64,000 nucleotides of DNA, taken from positions 62,001-126,000 of the forward strand of contig CAWDME010000011.1 of assembly GCA_963803335.1 (NCBI GenBank). The letters run 5' to 3'. The translations under genes were made by a program, and so were the position numbers. Shown here in pieces: positions 51,963-61,117 of this stretch. The DNA is from DASSUW01 sp963803335 (GTDB lineage: Bacteria; Actinomycetota; Thermoleophilia; Solirubrobacterales; Solirubrobacteraceae). Below the pieces are notes generated by a model that had not been told where the DNA came from, searched no databases, and saw nothing but the letters and a program-made list of their open reading frames with translations. The first letter of the stretch is position 1; the number at the start of each line of letters is the position of its first letter.

Positions 51963-52858
51963 GGCGCCACGAGGGCGGTCTCCGCCGCCCACAGCGCCGC
52001 GCCGACCGCGCCGGCGACCGGGCCGAGCTCCGCGGGCACGACCGCGATGTCGTCCACCGGCGCCACGCACGCCCGGCGCCGCAGCTCCTCGCGCACGGGG
52101 CCGAGCAGCAACTCGCCCGCGTCGGCGACGCCCCCGCCGACGACGATCCGCTCCGGCCACAGCAACACCACCGCGCCGGCCAGCGCGCGCCCGACATACG
52201 TACCGGCGCGCGCGAACGCGGCGATCGCGGCCGCGTCGCCCGCACGCGCGGCCTCCGCCGCTGCGGCGACCGTCGGCTGCCCCGCGAGCGCGGCGATCGC
52301 ATCGGCGCCCGCCATCCGGTCGAGGCAGCCGCGGTTGCCGCAGCCGCACTGCGGGCCGTCGGGCTCCACGGTCGTGTGGCCGATCTCGCCGGCGTGGCCG
52401 AGGCCGAGGTGCAGCCGGCCGCCGATCACCACGCCGCCGCCCACGCCGGTGCCGAGCGCGATGCACACGAGGTCGGTCGCGCCCCGCCCCGCACCCAGGC
52501 GCAGCTCGGCCAGCGTCAGCGCCCGGACGTCGTTGACGAGCGTCACCGGGACGCCCAGCCCCGCCCCGACGGGCTCGGCGATCGCGCGCCCCACCCAGTC
52601 GCCGAGCAGGTTCGGCAGGAGCACGCCGGTGCCGCCCGCGGCGTCGAAATGCCCCGGGAGCGCCAGCCCGGCCGTCAGCGGCTCGCCGAACGGCGCGGCG
52701 ATCGCCCGGCCGAGCGCGGCCACGCGCTCGAGCACCGCGTCCTCGCCGGCGGCCGCGTGGGTCGGGCACGTGTCGGTGGCGAGCACGCGCAGCCCGTCGT
52801 CGACGAGCGCGGCCTTGATGTTCGTGCCGCCGAGGTCGAGCCCGAGGTGGAGCGTCAC
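51959..52858 (-). CDS. ROK-family sugar kinase
   Basis: A 299-residue ROK kinase: LGLDLGGTNIKAAL (ATP), catalytic Asp110 (LVND), and the zinc site His161, Cys171, Cys173 and Cys178 (CGCGNRGC). With NagA and the ABC transporter it probably phosphorylates N-acetylglucosamine, another amino sugar or glucose. ATGA couplings on both sides. The substrate is inference. Confidence 0.88.
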   Translation of the reverse strand: MTLHLGLDLGGTNIKAALVDDGLRVLATDTCPTHAAAGEDAVLERVAALGRAIAAPFGEPLTAGLALPGHFDAAGGTGVLLPNLLGDWVGRAIAEPVGAGLGVPVTLVNDVRALTLAELRLGAGRGATDLVCIALGTGVGGGVVIGGRLHLGLGHAGEIGHTTVEPDGPQCGCGNRGCLDRMAGADAIAALAGQPTVAAAAEAARAGDAAAIAAFARAGTYVGRALAGAVVLLWPERIVVGGGVADAGELLLGPVREELRRRACVAPVDDIAVVPAELGPVAGAVGAALWAAETALVAP

Positions 52859-53553
52859 CGCGCTGTCCAGCCGCCGTCCACGGTCAGCACCGTACCGGTC
52901 ACGAACGGCGCTCCCGCGAGATAGACGACCGCGCCGGCGACGTCCTCGGGACGGCCGAAGTCAGCGGTCAGCGGCTGCAGCTCGGCGAGCCGCGCGCGGA
53001 TCGCCGTGTCGCCTTGCGCCCGCTCGCTCATCGGCGTGGCGATCAGGCCCGGCGCCACGACGTTGCAGCGGATGCCCGCGTCGGCGTAGGTAACCGCCAT
53101 CGAGCGCGTCAACGCGATCAGGCCGCCCTTGCTCGCCGCGTACGCGTGCGTGGCGAAGTCGCGGTCGCCGCCGACCAGCCCGAGCACCGAGGCAACGGTG
53201 ACGATCGCGCCGCCGTTCGCACGCAGCAGCGGGACCGCCGCCCGGCAGACGAGGAACACGCTCGTCAGGTTCATCGCCAGCGTCGCGTCCCAGCCCGCGC
53301 GGGTGCACTCGTGCACCGGCCCGTCGCCGAACGCCCGCCCGCTGCCGCCGTGCGCGCAGACCACCACGTCGAGCCGCCCGAGCGGCGCGAAGACCGCTTC
53401 GACGGCCGCCTCGTCGGTGAGCTCTGCCTCCTCACGATCGACCCCGACTACCTCGTAACCGGCAGCCGAAAGGGCCGCGCAGACGGCGCGGCCGATGCCG
53501 CCCGCGGCACCGGTCACAAGTGCAACCTCGCTGGTTCGTTCGCCCCTTGACAT
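52855..53553 (-). CDS. SDR oxidoreductase in amino-sugar cluster
   Basis: A 232-residue classical SDR: TGAAGGIG (14-21), VDREEAELTDE in strand 2, active site Ser122, Tyr138, Lys142 (YAASK). It probably oxidises or reduces a sugar or polyol from the imported substrate. The ATG at 53553 is preceded by a GGGAGCAG Shine-Dalgarno; a longer frame upstream only reads antisense to the Gfo/Idh gene. It diverges from that gene across the shared operator. Confidence 0.86.
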   Translation of the reverse strand: MSRGERTSEVALVTGAAGGIGRAVCAALSAAGYEVVGVDREEAELTDEAAVEAVFAPLGRLDVVVCAHGGSGRAFGDGPVHECTRAGWDATLAMNLTSVFLVCRAAVPLLRANGGAIVTVASVLGLVGGDRDFATHAYAASKGGLIALTRSMAVTYADAGIRCNVVAPGLIATPMSERAQGDTAIRARLAELQPLTADFGRPEDVAGAVVYLAGAPFVTGTVLTVDGGWTAR

Positions 53554-53576
53554 CGCTCTGCTCCCGGCCTTAGGTT
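53547..53576 (+). promoter_or_regulatory. Promoter of sugar operon
   Basis: TTGACA (consensus -35) at 53547-53552, an 18-base spacer and TAGGTT (53571-53576). Transcription would start near 53583. The -35 overlaps the start of the SDR gene. Confidence 0.75.
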
Positions 53577-53599
53577 GCAACCTGTCTACACAACTAGAC
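53572..53599. promoter_or_regulatory. Palindromic operator pair of sugar operon
   Basis: AGGTTG-CAACCT (53572-53583) is a perfect 12-base palindrome over the -10 box. GTCTA-CACAAC-TAGAC (53584-53599) follows directly at the transcription start. The second resembles the GTCTA/TAGAC half-sites of GntR/DasR-type amino-sugar regulators. No regulator gene is in the window, so the binding protein is unknown. Confidence 0.6.
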
Positions 53600-53601
53600 G
53601 G

Positions 53602-54669
53602 ATGCCCCACGGCCACCATCAACCAGTCAACCTCGGTCTGCTCGGCTCGGGCTTCGTTGCCGAGTTCTACATGGACGGGCTGAGGGACGTCCCGGGCGCC
53701 CACGTGGTGGCCAACTACAGCCGCAGCGCCGAGCGCGCGGACGACTTCGGGGCGCGCCACGACATCCCGCGCCAGTGGACCGACGTCGCGGCGCTCACCG
53801 CCGACGACGAGGTCGACATCGTCGTGGTCGCACTCCCAAACCACATGCACGTGGACGCGATCCGCGCCGCCGCCCAGGCCAAGAAGGCGATCGTCTGCAC
53901 CAAGCCGCTGGCCCGCAACGCCGCCGAGTCGGCCGAGATCCTGCGGATCGTCAAGGCCGCCGGCGTCATGCACGGCTACGCCGAGACCGAGGTCTTCTCC
54001 CCGAGCGTCGTGCGCGCGCGGGAGATGATCGAGCAGGGCGCGATCGGCGACGTGATTTCCGTGCGGGCCCGTGAGGCGCACTCCGGCCCGCACGCATCGC
54101 ACTTCTGGGACGCCGACACGGCCGGCGGCGGCGCGCTGCTCGACATGGGCTGCCACACGATCGAGGCCGCGCGCTACTTCTTCGGCAAGGACATCGCGAT
54201 GACCGAGGCGTTCGCCTGGGGCGCGACGCTCAGCCACGCCGACAAGACCACCGGTGAGGACAACGCGGTGGCGCTGATCAAGTTCGCCAACGGCGGCATC
54301 TCGATCACCGAGTCGTCTTGGTCCATGAAGGGCGGCATGGAGCTGCGCAACGAGATCACGGGCAGCGGCGGCCGGCTCGTCACCGACACGACCGAGACGC
54401 CCGTCTACGGCTTCATCACCAACCCCGCGGGCTACCTGATGGAGAAGGCCGACGCCGAGACCGGCTTCGTCTACCCCATCCCCGAGGAGGCGCGCGTCTA
54501 CGGCTACACGCAGGAGATGCGCCACTTCGTCGACTGCTTCCGCGACGGCGCAGAGCCGCGCGAGACGTTCGTCGACGGCTACATCGTCAACTGCGCGCTC
54601 GACGCCTGCTACCGCTCGATGAAGAGCGGCCGGTGGGAGCCGATCGAGATCGACGGCGACCTCCTATGA
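53602..54669 (+). CDS. Gfo/Idh/MocA-family oxidoreductase
   Basis: A 355-residue dehydrogenase: N-terminal Rossmann fold (LGLLGSGFVAEFY, 10-22), VVVALPNHMHVDAIRAAAQA and the CTKPLA dinucleotide segment, then a substrate domain (GGGALLDMGCHTIEAARYFFG). It probably oxidises a sugar, inositol or amino sugar. It starts the plus-strand operon and overlaps the SIS gene by ATGA. Confidence 0.88.
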   Translation: MPHGHHQPVNLGLLGSGFVAEFYMDGLRDVPGAHVVANYSRSAERADDFGARHDIPRQWTDVAALTADDEVDIVVVALPNHMHVDAIRAAAQAKKAIVCTKPLARNAAESAEILRIVKAAGVMHGYAETEVFSPSVVRAREMIEQGAIGDVISVRAREAHSGPHASHFWDADTAGGGALLDMGCHTIEAARYFFGKDIAMTEAFAWGATLSHADKTTGEDNAVALIKFANGGISITESSWSMKGGMELRNEITGSGGRLVTDTTETPVYGFITNPAGYLMEKADAETGFVYPIPEEARVYGYTQEMRHFVDCFRDGAEPRETFVDGYIVNCALDACYRSMKSGRWEPIEIDGDLL

Positions 54670-55478
54670 GCCCGACGACGACGCTCCGCTACATCGACGC
54701 GGTCCGCGAGCTGCTCGACCGCGTCGCCGAGCAGGACGCCGAGCTCGAGCGCGCCGCGGACATCTGTGCCGACGCGATCGGCGCGGACGGCCTCGTGCAC
54801 ACGTTCGGCACCGGGCACTCGCGCATCGCGGTGGAGGAGATGTTCCCGCGCTACGGGTCGTATCCCGGCTTTCATCCCATCGTCGAGCTGTCGATGACGT
54901 TCCACACGCAGGTCGTGGGCGCCAACGGGCAGCGCCAGGCGATGTTCATCGAGCGCATGGAGGGCCTGGGCGAGGTCATCCTGCGCAACTTCGACCTCCG
55001 GCCACCCGACGCAATGATGGTGTTCAGCGCCGGCGGGACCGGAGCGGTGCCGATCGAGGTGGCACGGGGCGCGCGCGAGCGGGGCCTCGCCGTCATCGCC
55101 ATCACCTCGGTCGAGGCGACGGAGGCGGGAGCGAGCACCCACTCGTCGGGAACGCGGCTACGCGATCACGCCGACGTGCTGCTCGACCTTCGCACTCCGC
55201 CGGCGGACGCGCTGGTGACGCTCGCGGGCCTGGACACGCCGGTGGGTCCGGGCTCGACGATCGCCGCCGTAGCGCTCGCGAATGAGGTCAAGGTACGCAC
55301 CGCGGCACGGCTCGTGGAACGGGGGGCGATGCCCCCGGTGATCACGAGCGCGGCCGTCGTGGGTGCGGACGAGTCGCGTCGGCTGTTCGACGCGGCTTAC
55401 GCAGAACACGCCCGCCGTGCGGCGCGCGTTCTGGAGGGTGCACGTAACAACGAAGGAGGAGGGTCTTCGTCCCCATGA
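54666..55478 (+). CDS. SIS-domain phosphosugar-binding protein
   Basis: A 270-residue SIS protein: VHTFGTGHSRIAVEEMFPRYG, MVFSAGGTGAVPIEVARGARERG and a conserved TSVEATEAG. It resembles the UPF0309/GmhA-type isomerase group and probably isomerises or cleaves a phosphorylated amino sugar made by this cluster. ATGA couplings on both sides (Gfo/Idh and the binding protein). Confidence 0.85.
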   Translation: MSPTTTLRYIDAVRELLDRVAEQDAELERAADICADAIGADGLVHTFGTGHSRIAVEEMFPRYGSYPGFHPIVELSMTFHTQVVGANGQRQAMFIERMEGLGEVILRNFDLRPPDAMMVFSAGGTGAVPIEVARGARERGLAVIAITSVEATEAGASTHSSGTRLRDHADVLLDLRTPPADALVTLAGLDTPVGPGSTIAAVALANEVKVRTAARLVERGAMPPVITSAAVVGADESRRLFDAAYAEHARRAARVLEGARNNEGGGSSSP

Positions 55479-56536
55479 GTCTCCGGGCTCGTTCCATCGC
55501 GCTGCTCGCGCTCCTCGTCGGCGTACTCGCGGTGGTTGCCGCGGGCTGCGGCGGCGACGACAGCGGGAGCGGCGGCACCGCCAGTAACGGTGGCGGCAAG
55601 AAGATGTACAAGATCGGCGTCAGCAACACCCTTGTGGGCAACGGCTGGCGCGAGGAGATGATCTGCTCGGTGAAGGCCCAGGCCCTCGCCTCAGGGCAGG
55701 TCTCCGATGTGCTCGTCCACAACGTCAACGGTGACGCGAGTGCGCAGATTCAGGGCATTCGCAACCTGATCTCGTCGGGCGCCAACGCGATCATCGTCAA
55801 CCCGGCCGACCGCACCGCGCTCGACCCGGTGATCAAGGAGGCCGCGGCCCGCCACATCGTGGTCGTGGCCGTCGACCAGGCGGTCGACGCCCCCGAGGCG
55901 TATGTGGCCACCAACGACCAGGTCGCCTACGGCAAGCTCGGCGCGCAGTACCTCGTCGACGCGCTCGGCGGCAAGGGCAACATCGTCGAGATGCGCGGCA
56001 TCAGCGGCGTCCCCGCCGACGACGACCGCCATCAGGGCTTCATGGACGTCATCAAGGCCAACCCCGGCATGAAGGTCGTGAAGCAGACGTTCACCGACTG
56101 GTCGTTCGGGCCGGCCGGCAAGCAGGCCAACGACATCCTGAACTCGAACACCCAGGTCGACGGGATCTGGACGTCGGGCATCGACTACGTGGTCGTCGAC
56201 GCGCTCAAGAAGGCCGGTCAGGAGAAGGTCCCGGTCATCGGCGCCGACAACAACAAGTTCCTGCAGCAGCTGCAGGACGGCGCTCCGGGCGCCGCCGTGA
56301 CCAACCCGGCCGCCATCGGCGGTGTCGGCACGGCGATCGCGCTCGACGCGCTCAACGGCAAGAACCCGCCGAAGAAGACCACGCTCACGCCCGAGGTCTG
56401 GGACATGAAGACCAAGGCGGACACGATCAAGGAGTTCTACGATCCGAAGCTCCCGCCGACGTACTCGAGCCAGATGATCGTCAAGCCGTACACGACGTAC
56501 TCGAAGGACCAGCTCACGGGCTGCCAGGGCCCGTAG
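55475..56536 (+). CDS. Sugar ABC transporter substrate-binding lipoprotein
   Basis: A 353-residue lipoprotein: signal peptide and lipobox VAAGC with Cys25, then a type I periplasmic-binding (ribose/LsrB-like) fold (IRNLISSGANAIIVNPADRTAL, VPVIGADNNKF). It captures a sugar outside the cell for the ABC importer. It is followed by two hairpins before the ATPase gene, as often seen where a binding protein is made in excess. Confidence 0.9.
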   Translation: MSLRARSIALLALLVGVLAVVAAGCGGDDSGSGGTASNGGGKKMYKIGVSNTLVGNGWREEMICSVKAQALASGQVSDVLVHNVNGDASAQIQGIRNLISSGANAIIVNPADRTALDPVIKEAAARHIVVVAVDQAVDAPEAYVATNDQVAYGKLGAQYLVDALGGKGNIVEMRGISGVPADDDRHQGFMDVIKANPGMKVVKQTFTDWSFGPAGKQANDILNSNTQVDGIWTSGIDYVVVDALKKAGQEKVPVIGADNNKFLQQLQDGAPGAAVTNPAAIGGVGTAIALDALNGKNPPKKTTLTPEVWDMKTKADTIKEFYDPKLPPTYSSQMIVKPYTTYSKDQLTGCQGP

Positions 56537-56552
56537 GCCGCACCGCTTCGAT

Positions 56553-56580
56553 CCCGGCGCGGGCGTAAGCTCGCGCCGGG
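56553..56580 (+). terminator. First hairpin after the binding protein
   Basis: CCCGGCGCG (56553-56561), a 10-base loop and CGCGCCGGG (56572-56580), a perfect 9-base stem. It may terminate most transcripts or stabilise the upstream mRNA. Confidence 0.7.
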
Positions 56581-56599
56581 GGAGATCGGATGCGGCTTA

Positions 56600-56623
56600 C
56601 TCGCATTCGCAAGCTCATGCGAG
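56600..56623 (+). other. Second hairpin before the ATPase gene
   Basis: CTCGCAT (56600-56606), a 10-base loop and ATGCGAG (56617-56623). With the first hairpin it forms a barrier between the binding protein and the rest of the operon. Confidence 0.55.
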
Positions 56624-56638
56624 CGCCTTGATTAGCTG

Positions 56639-58114
56639 ATGCCGTTTCTCGAAGTCAAAGACGTCGCCAAGCGTTACGGCCCGGTCGTCGCGCTGCGGTC
56701 CGCCGAGCTCGTGGTCGAGCCCGGCGAGATCCACGCGCTGCTGGGCGCCAACGGCGCCGGCAAGAGCACGCTCGTCAAGATCCTGACGGGCGTGATCCGC
56801 CACGACGCCGGCACGGTCGCCGTCAACGGCGAGGCCGTGAAGATCGCCTCGCCCGAGGGCGCGCGCCGCGTCGGCTTCGCGCCCGTGTTCCAGGACCCGG
56901 CGCTGCTGCCGGACCTGACGATCACGCAGAACCTCCGCCTCACGCGCACGTCGGTCAGCGCGACCCGCGAGTGGCTCGAGCGGATGGAGCTGACCGTCGA
57001 CCTCACCGAGATGGCCAGCGATCTGCCGCTGCCGACGCTGCGGATGCTCGATCTCGCCCGCGCGCTCGCGCGCGATCCCCAACTTCTCCTGCTCGACGAG
57101 ATCACGGCCGCTCTGCCGTCCGACCTCGCCGAGAAGGTCTTCGCGGTCATGCGCGAGTGGCGCGACCGCGGCCGCTCGGTCCTCTTCATCACCCACCGCC
57201 TTGCCGAGGTGACCGCGACGTGCGACCGCGCCACCGTGCTGCGCGACGGCCGCACCGTCGGCACGCTGGTCCCGCAGTCGGGCGAGGAGGAGAAGATCGT
57301 CGAGCTGATGCTCGGCGAGAGCCGCACCGCGCTCGCGCGCGAGATCGAGGCCGCCGCCGAGATCAAGACAGGCGAGCCGCAGCTCGTCGTCAAGAACCTC
57401 GTCGTCGGCGACGACTCGGAGGGCATCTCGTTCGAGCTGCGCGCCGGCGAGATCCTCGGCGTGGCGGCGCTCGAAGGCCAGGGCCAGGACGAGCTGTTCG
57501 ACTATCTGGCGGGGCAGCGCAGGCCGTCGAGCGGCGAGATGACCGTCTCCGGCCGGCCGCACACCCCGCGCACGCCGTACGAGGCGATCCGCTCCGGCGT
57601 GGTCCTCGTGCCGGCCGACCGCATGCTCGCCCTGCTCCCGCAGCGCCCGATCCGCGAGAACATCGCGACGCCGCTCTACAACCGCATCTCGCGCTGGGGG
57701 CCGATCAACCGCGGCGACGAGCGCAAGCGCGTACAGAATGCGATCGAGCGCCTGTCGATCGACACGCGCGCCCAGCGCCAGGCCCGCCGGCTTTCCGGCG
57801 GCAACCAGCAGAAGCTGACGATCGCGCGCTGGCTGGCCGCGGGCTTCACGACCATGCTCTGCTTCGACCCGACGCGCGGCATCGACGTCGGCACCAAGCG
57901 GCAGATCTACGCGCTGCTGCGCGAGCTCGCCGAGGCGGGAGCGGCGATCCTTCTGTTCACCTCCGAGCTGCCGGAGATCCAGCTCGTCTGCGACCGCACG
58001 ATCGTCGTCTACCGCGGGAAGGTGACGGCCGAGATGCCGGGCGCGCAGGCCGATGAGCCGGCGCTGCTGAAGGCGGCCCACGGGCTGATCAAGGTCGAGG
58101 AGGCGGCGGCATGA
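56639..58114 (+). CDS. Sugar ABC transporter ATPase (tandem)
   Basis: A 491-residue fusion of two ABC domains of the RbsA/MglA type. Domain 1 (1-240) has Walker A GANGAGKST (36-44) and Walker B LLLLDEITAALP, but the signature is LPLPTLRMLDLARAL instead of LSxxxQQxxEIARAL. Domain 2 has LSGGNQQKLTIARWL and a degenerate Walker A (ALEGQGQDEL), as usual for this family. There is no clear Shine-Dalgarno before the ATG. ATGA couples it to the permease. Confidence 0.92.
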   Translation: MPFLEVKDVAKRYGPVVALRSAELVVEPGEIHALLGANGAGKSTLVKILTGVIRHDAGTVAVNGEAVKIASPEGARRVGFAPVFQDPALLPDLTITQNLRLTRTSVSATREWLERMELTVDLTEMASDLPLPTLRMLDLARALARDPQLLLLDEITAALPSDLAEKVFAVMREWRDRGRSVLFITHRLAEVTATCDRATVLRDGRTVGTLVPQSGEEEKIVELMLGESRTALAREIEAAAEIKTGEPQLVVKNLVVGDDSEGISFELRAGEILGVAALEGQGQDELFDYLAGQRRPSSGEMTVSGRPHTPRTPYEAIRSGVVLVPADRMLALLPQRPIRENIATPLYNRISRWGPINRGDERKRVQNAIERLSIDTRAQRQARRLSGGNQQKLTIARWLAAGFTTMLCFDPTRGIDVGTKRQIYALLRELAEAGAAILLFTSELPEIQLVCDRTIVVYRGKVTAEMPGAQADEPALLKAAHGLIKVEEAAA

Positions 58115-59112
58115 CGACGGTCGAGGACGCCGTCGGCCGCAGCCGGCGGGCCAACACGCGCCGGATCGTCACGCGCCACGGGTGGACGATCGGCGTCTAC
58201 GTCCTGCTGGCGCTCCTGATCATCGCCTACGCGTGGGCGCTCGCCCCGGTCGCGTTCACGTCGTTCGACCTCGGCTCGATCGTCATCGGCGCGCTGCCAC
58301 TGGCGTTCGCGGCGATGGCGCAGGCGGTGATCGTCATCTCCGGCGGGATCGACCTGTCGCTCGGCGTGATCGTTGCGGTGATCAACGTGATCGCCGCGTC
58401 GCTGATGGAGAAGCAGAGCTTCGCCACGGCGCTGCTGATCGCGTTCGGGCTGATGTTCGTCGGGGCCCTGATCGGCGCGATCAACGGCGGCCTGTGTGTG
58501 CTCACCGGCGTGCCCGACATCGTCGTGACGCTGGCGATGTCGTTCGTGTGGGGCGGTGTCGCGCTGGTGATCATGCGCACGCCCGGCGGCGGTGCTCCCA
58601 CGCAGTTCCAGTCGCTCGGGACCGGCACGTTCATCTCGACGTGGATCCCGGCCGGCGCGGTCATCATCGCGCTCGTGGCCGCCGCGGTCTGGGTGCCGCT
58701 GCGCTGGCGGCGGCCCGGCTTCGCGATCTACGCGATCGGCTCCAACCGCGAACGCGCGTACCTGTCGGGCGTCAACGTCGCGTCCACGCGCGTGCTCGCT
58801 TACGCGGTCGGCGGGTTCTTCGCCGCCATGGGCGGCCTCGCCGCGACGGCCACCACCGGCATCGGCACTCCGTACGCCGGTAACTTCATCACGCTGAACT
58901 CCGTCGCGGCCGTGGTGCTCGGAGGCGTGAGCCTGGCCGGCGGCAAGGGCGGCGTGGCCGGGCCGATCGCGGCCGCGTTCTGCCTCGGGCTGGTCCCGTC
59001 GATCATGGTCTTCCAGGGCATCGACCCGAACTACGGCCAGGTTATCCAGGGCGCGCTGATCGTGGTCGTGGTCATGATCGGCGGCCTGGTGCTGCTGAGG
59101 GAGCGCAAGTGA
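58111..59112 (+). CDS. Sugar ABC transporter permease 1
   Basis: A 333-residue RbsC-type permease with about eight to ten membrane helices: VIVISGGIDLSLGVIVAV and the coupling motif GSNRERAYLSGVNVASTRV. It pairs with permease 2 to form the transport path. ATGA overlaps on both sides. Confidence 0.92.
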   Translation: MTTVEDAVGRSRRANTRRIVTRHGWTIGVYVLLALLIIAYAWALAPVAFTSFDLGSIVIGALPLAFAAMAQAVIVISGGIDLSLGVIVAVINVIAASLMEKQSFATALLIAFGLMFVGALIGAINGGLCVLTGVPDIVVTLAMSFVWGGVALVIMRTPGGGAPTQFQSLGTGTFISTWIPAGAVIIALVAAAVWVPLRWRRPGFAIYAIGSNRERAYLSGVNVASTRVLAYAVGGFFAAMGGLAATATTGIGTPYAGNFITLNSVAAVVLGGVSLAGGKGGVAGPIAAAFCLGLVPSIMVFQGIDPNYGQVIQGALIVVVVMIGGLVLLRERK

Positions 59113-60110
59113 GCGCCGCGACCACGACTCCCGAAGAGCTCGAGCCGCGGCCCAACCGCGTCGTCGCCGCCGGGCAGTGGGTGATCGACCGCCCGCTGGT
59201 CATGCTCAGCGTGATCCTGGTGCTGCTGCTGATCCTGTGCCAGATCGTCTCGCCCGGCTACCTGTCGGCCGAGCGGATCGGCACGATCCTGCAGTTCTCG
59301 GCGCCGCTGGCGTTCCTGGCGGCAGGGCAGACGCTGGTGATGCTGACGGCGGGCATCGACCTGTCGGTGGCGGCGACCGCCACCGCGGCCGCCTACATCA
59401 TGGCCGGCCAGGCGTCGCGCGGGACGGGCGCGGCGCTGGCCATCGCGCTGCTCGTCGGCCTGGTGGTGGGGCTCGTCAACGGAATCGGCGTCGGGATCTT
59501 CCGCGTCAACCCGCTGATCATGACGCTGGGCATGGCGAGCATCGTGAGCGGCTACCTGACGGTGTCGGCGCAGTCGTTCGTCACCGGCGTGCCGCTGGTG
59601 CCCGACTTCGTGCGCGAGCTCGCGGTCGGCAACCTGATCGGCGCCGCGATCCCGAAGTCGCTGCTGCTGTGGGTGCCGGTGGCCGCCCTGATCCTGTTCG
59701 GCCTGCGCTACTCGGGCTTCGGGCGCATGCTCTACGCCGTCGGCGACAACCCGATCGCCTGCCGGCTCGCCGGTGTGCGCGTGTGGCAGGTGCTGCTCGT
59801 CACCTACATCCTCTGCTCGCTGCTGGCCGCGGTCGGCGGCGTGCTCTACGTCGGCGTCATCAACGCGGCCGACCTGCAGCTCGTGTCGCCCTACCTGCTG
59901 CCGTCGGTGGCGGCCGTGGTGATCGGCGGCACCTCGATCTTCGGCGGCATCGGCGGCTACTCGGGCACGATCCTCGGTGCGATCATCCTCGTCGTCCTCG
60001 ACTCGCTGCTCACGCTGCTCGACGCGTCGCAGGCCGTCAAGCAGATCCTCTACGGGCTGATCATCCTCGGCCTGGCGTGGCTGTACGCGACGTCGACCAG
60101 GCGCGTGTGA
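59109..60110 (+). CDS. Sugar ABC transporter permease 2
   Basis: A 333-residue RbsC-type permease: TLVMLTAGIDLSVAATAT, GDNPIACRLAGVRVWQVLL and IGGTSIFGGIGGYSGTILGA. Two different permeases suggest a heterodimeric channel. It overlaps the MetE-like gene by GTGA. Confidence 0.92.
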   Translation: MSAATTTPEELEPRPNRVVAAGQWVIDRPLVMLSVILVLLLILCQIVSPGYLSAERIGTILQFSAPLAFLAAGQTLVMLTAGIDLSVAATATAAAYIMAGQASRGTGAALAIALLVGLVVGLVNGIGVGIFRVNPLIMTLGMASIVSGYLTVSAQSFVTGVPLVPDFVRELAVGNLIGAAIPKSLLLWVPVAALILFGLRYSGFGRMLYAVGDNPIACRLAGVRVWQVLLVTYILCSLLAAVGGVLYVGVINAADLQLVSPYLLPSVAAVVIGGTSIFGGIGGYSGTILGAIILVVLDSLLTLLDASQAVKQILYGLIILGLAWLYATSTRRV

Positions 60111-61117
60111 GTCACCGGCCGATCGAGACCACGGTCATCGGCTCCTACCCGTTCCCTGGGTGGCTGGAGCTGTGCGCCGCCAACACCGACCAGCTCGGAC
60201 CTGACGACGCCGACGAGGCGGCCCGTGACGCGACGCTCGCGGCGATCATGGACCAGGTCCGCGCGGGGCTCGACGTCATCAGCGACGGCGAGCAGGGGCG
60301 GTTCGACTTCAACCTGTCGTTCTACGCGTACCTCGACGGGCTCGAGCTGGAGGATGCCCCGCGGCGGCGCTGGGGTCCGCCGGCGCACGACCAGCGCGGC
60401 AAGCACCGGCTCGTGGGGGAGCTGACCGCGCCACGCGGGCTCGGTGCGGTGGAGGAGTTCGAGCGGCTGCGCGAGCTGTCGCCTCGCGGCCCGGTGCTGA
60501 AGGCAAGCGTGCCCGGCCCGTACACGCTGGCCGGCCGGATCGAGCATCCCGACCGCTACGCGGTCACCGAGATGCTGATCCCGATCGTGGCGCGCGAGCT
60601 CGGGGCGCTGGTCGACGCCGGCTGCGAGCGGATCACGCTCGACGAGCCGTCGATGTCCTGCTACGCCTGGCGCGAAGACCCCGAGCGGCTGGTCGACATC
60701 TTCAACCGCACCGTCGCGGGGGTGCAGGGCCGCTGCTATCTCGGCACGCACCTGTGCTTCGGCAACTTCAAGGGCCGCGCCGTGGGCAAGCGCCGCTACG
60801 CGCCGATGTTCCCCGCCTTCCTGGGCATGGACGCCGACGAGTTGCACCTGGAGATGGCGTCGCGCGAGTTCGCCGAGCTCGAGGTGATCGAGCAGGTCGC
60901 GGCGGCCGGCAAGGACGTCGGCGTCGGCGTGATCGACGTCAAGTCGTACTACGTCGAGTCGCCCGAGGACGTCGAGGCCCGCATCCGCGCGTGCCTGCAA
61001 TACGTGCCGGCGGAGCGGCTCAGCGTGTCGCCCGACTGCGGGCTGTCGCAGACCGCGCGCTGGGCGGCGCGGCGCAAGCTGGCGAGCCTCGTCGAGGGCG
61101 CGCGCCGGGCGCGCTGA
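60107..61117 (+). CDS. MetE-like zinc methyltransferase domain
   Basis: A 336-residue homologue of the MetE C-terminal (UROD/MetE-like) barrel. The zinc ligands of methionine synthase are kept as His215, Cys217 (THLCFG), Glu249 (LHLEM) and Cys311 (SPDCGL). It begins VIGSYPFPGWL and has VISDGEQGR, MetE family marks. It lacks the N-terminal half, so it is not standard MetE. Placed last in a sugar operon, it may move a methyl or other group from the imported compound. GTG start; the stop adjoins the dispersed repeat. Confidence 0.85.
   Translation: MSHRPIETTVIGSYPFPGWLELCAANTDQLGPDDADEAARDATLAAIMDQVRAGLDVISDGEQGRFDFNLSFYAYLDGLELEDAPRRRWGPPAHDQRGKHRLVGELTAPRGLGAVEEFERLRELSPRGPVLKASVPGPYTLAGRIEHPDRYAVTEMLIPIVARELGALVDAGCERITLDEPSMSCYAWREDPERLVDIFNRTVAGVQGRCYLGTHLCFGNFKGRAVGKRRYAPMFPAFLGMDADELHLEMASREFAELEVIEQVAAAGKDVGVGVIDVKSYYVESPEDVEARIRACLQYVPAERLSVSPDCGLSQTARWAARRKLASLVEGARRAR

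Noticed and set aside
52855..54525. A long N-terminal extension of the SDR gene
   Set aside because: The extra residues lie opposite the Gfo/Idh gene and across its promoter. The ATG at 53553 with a Shine-Dalgarno fits the SDR fold start.
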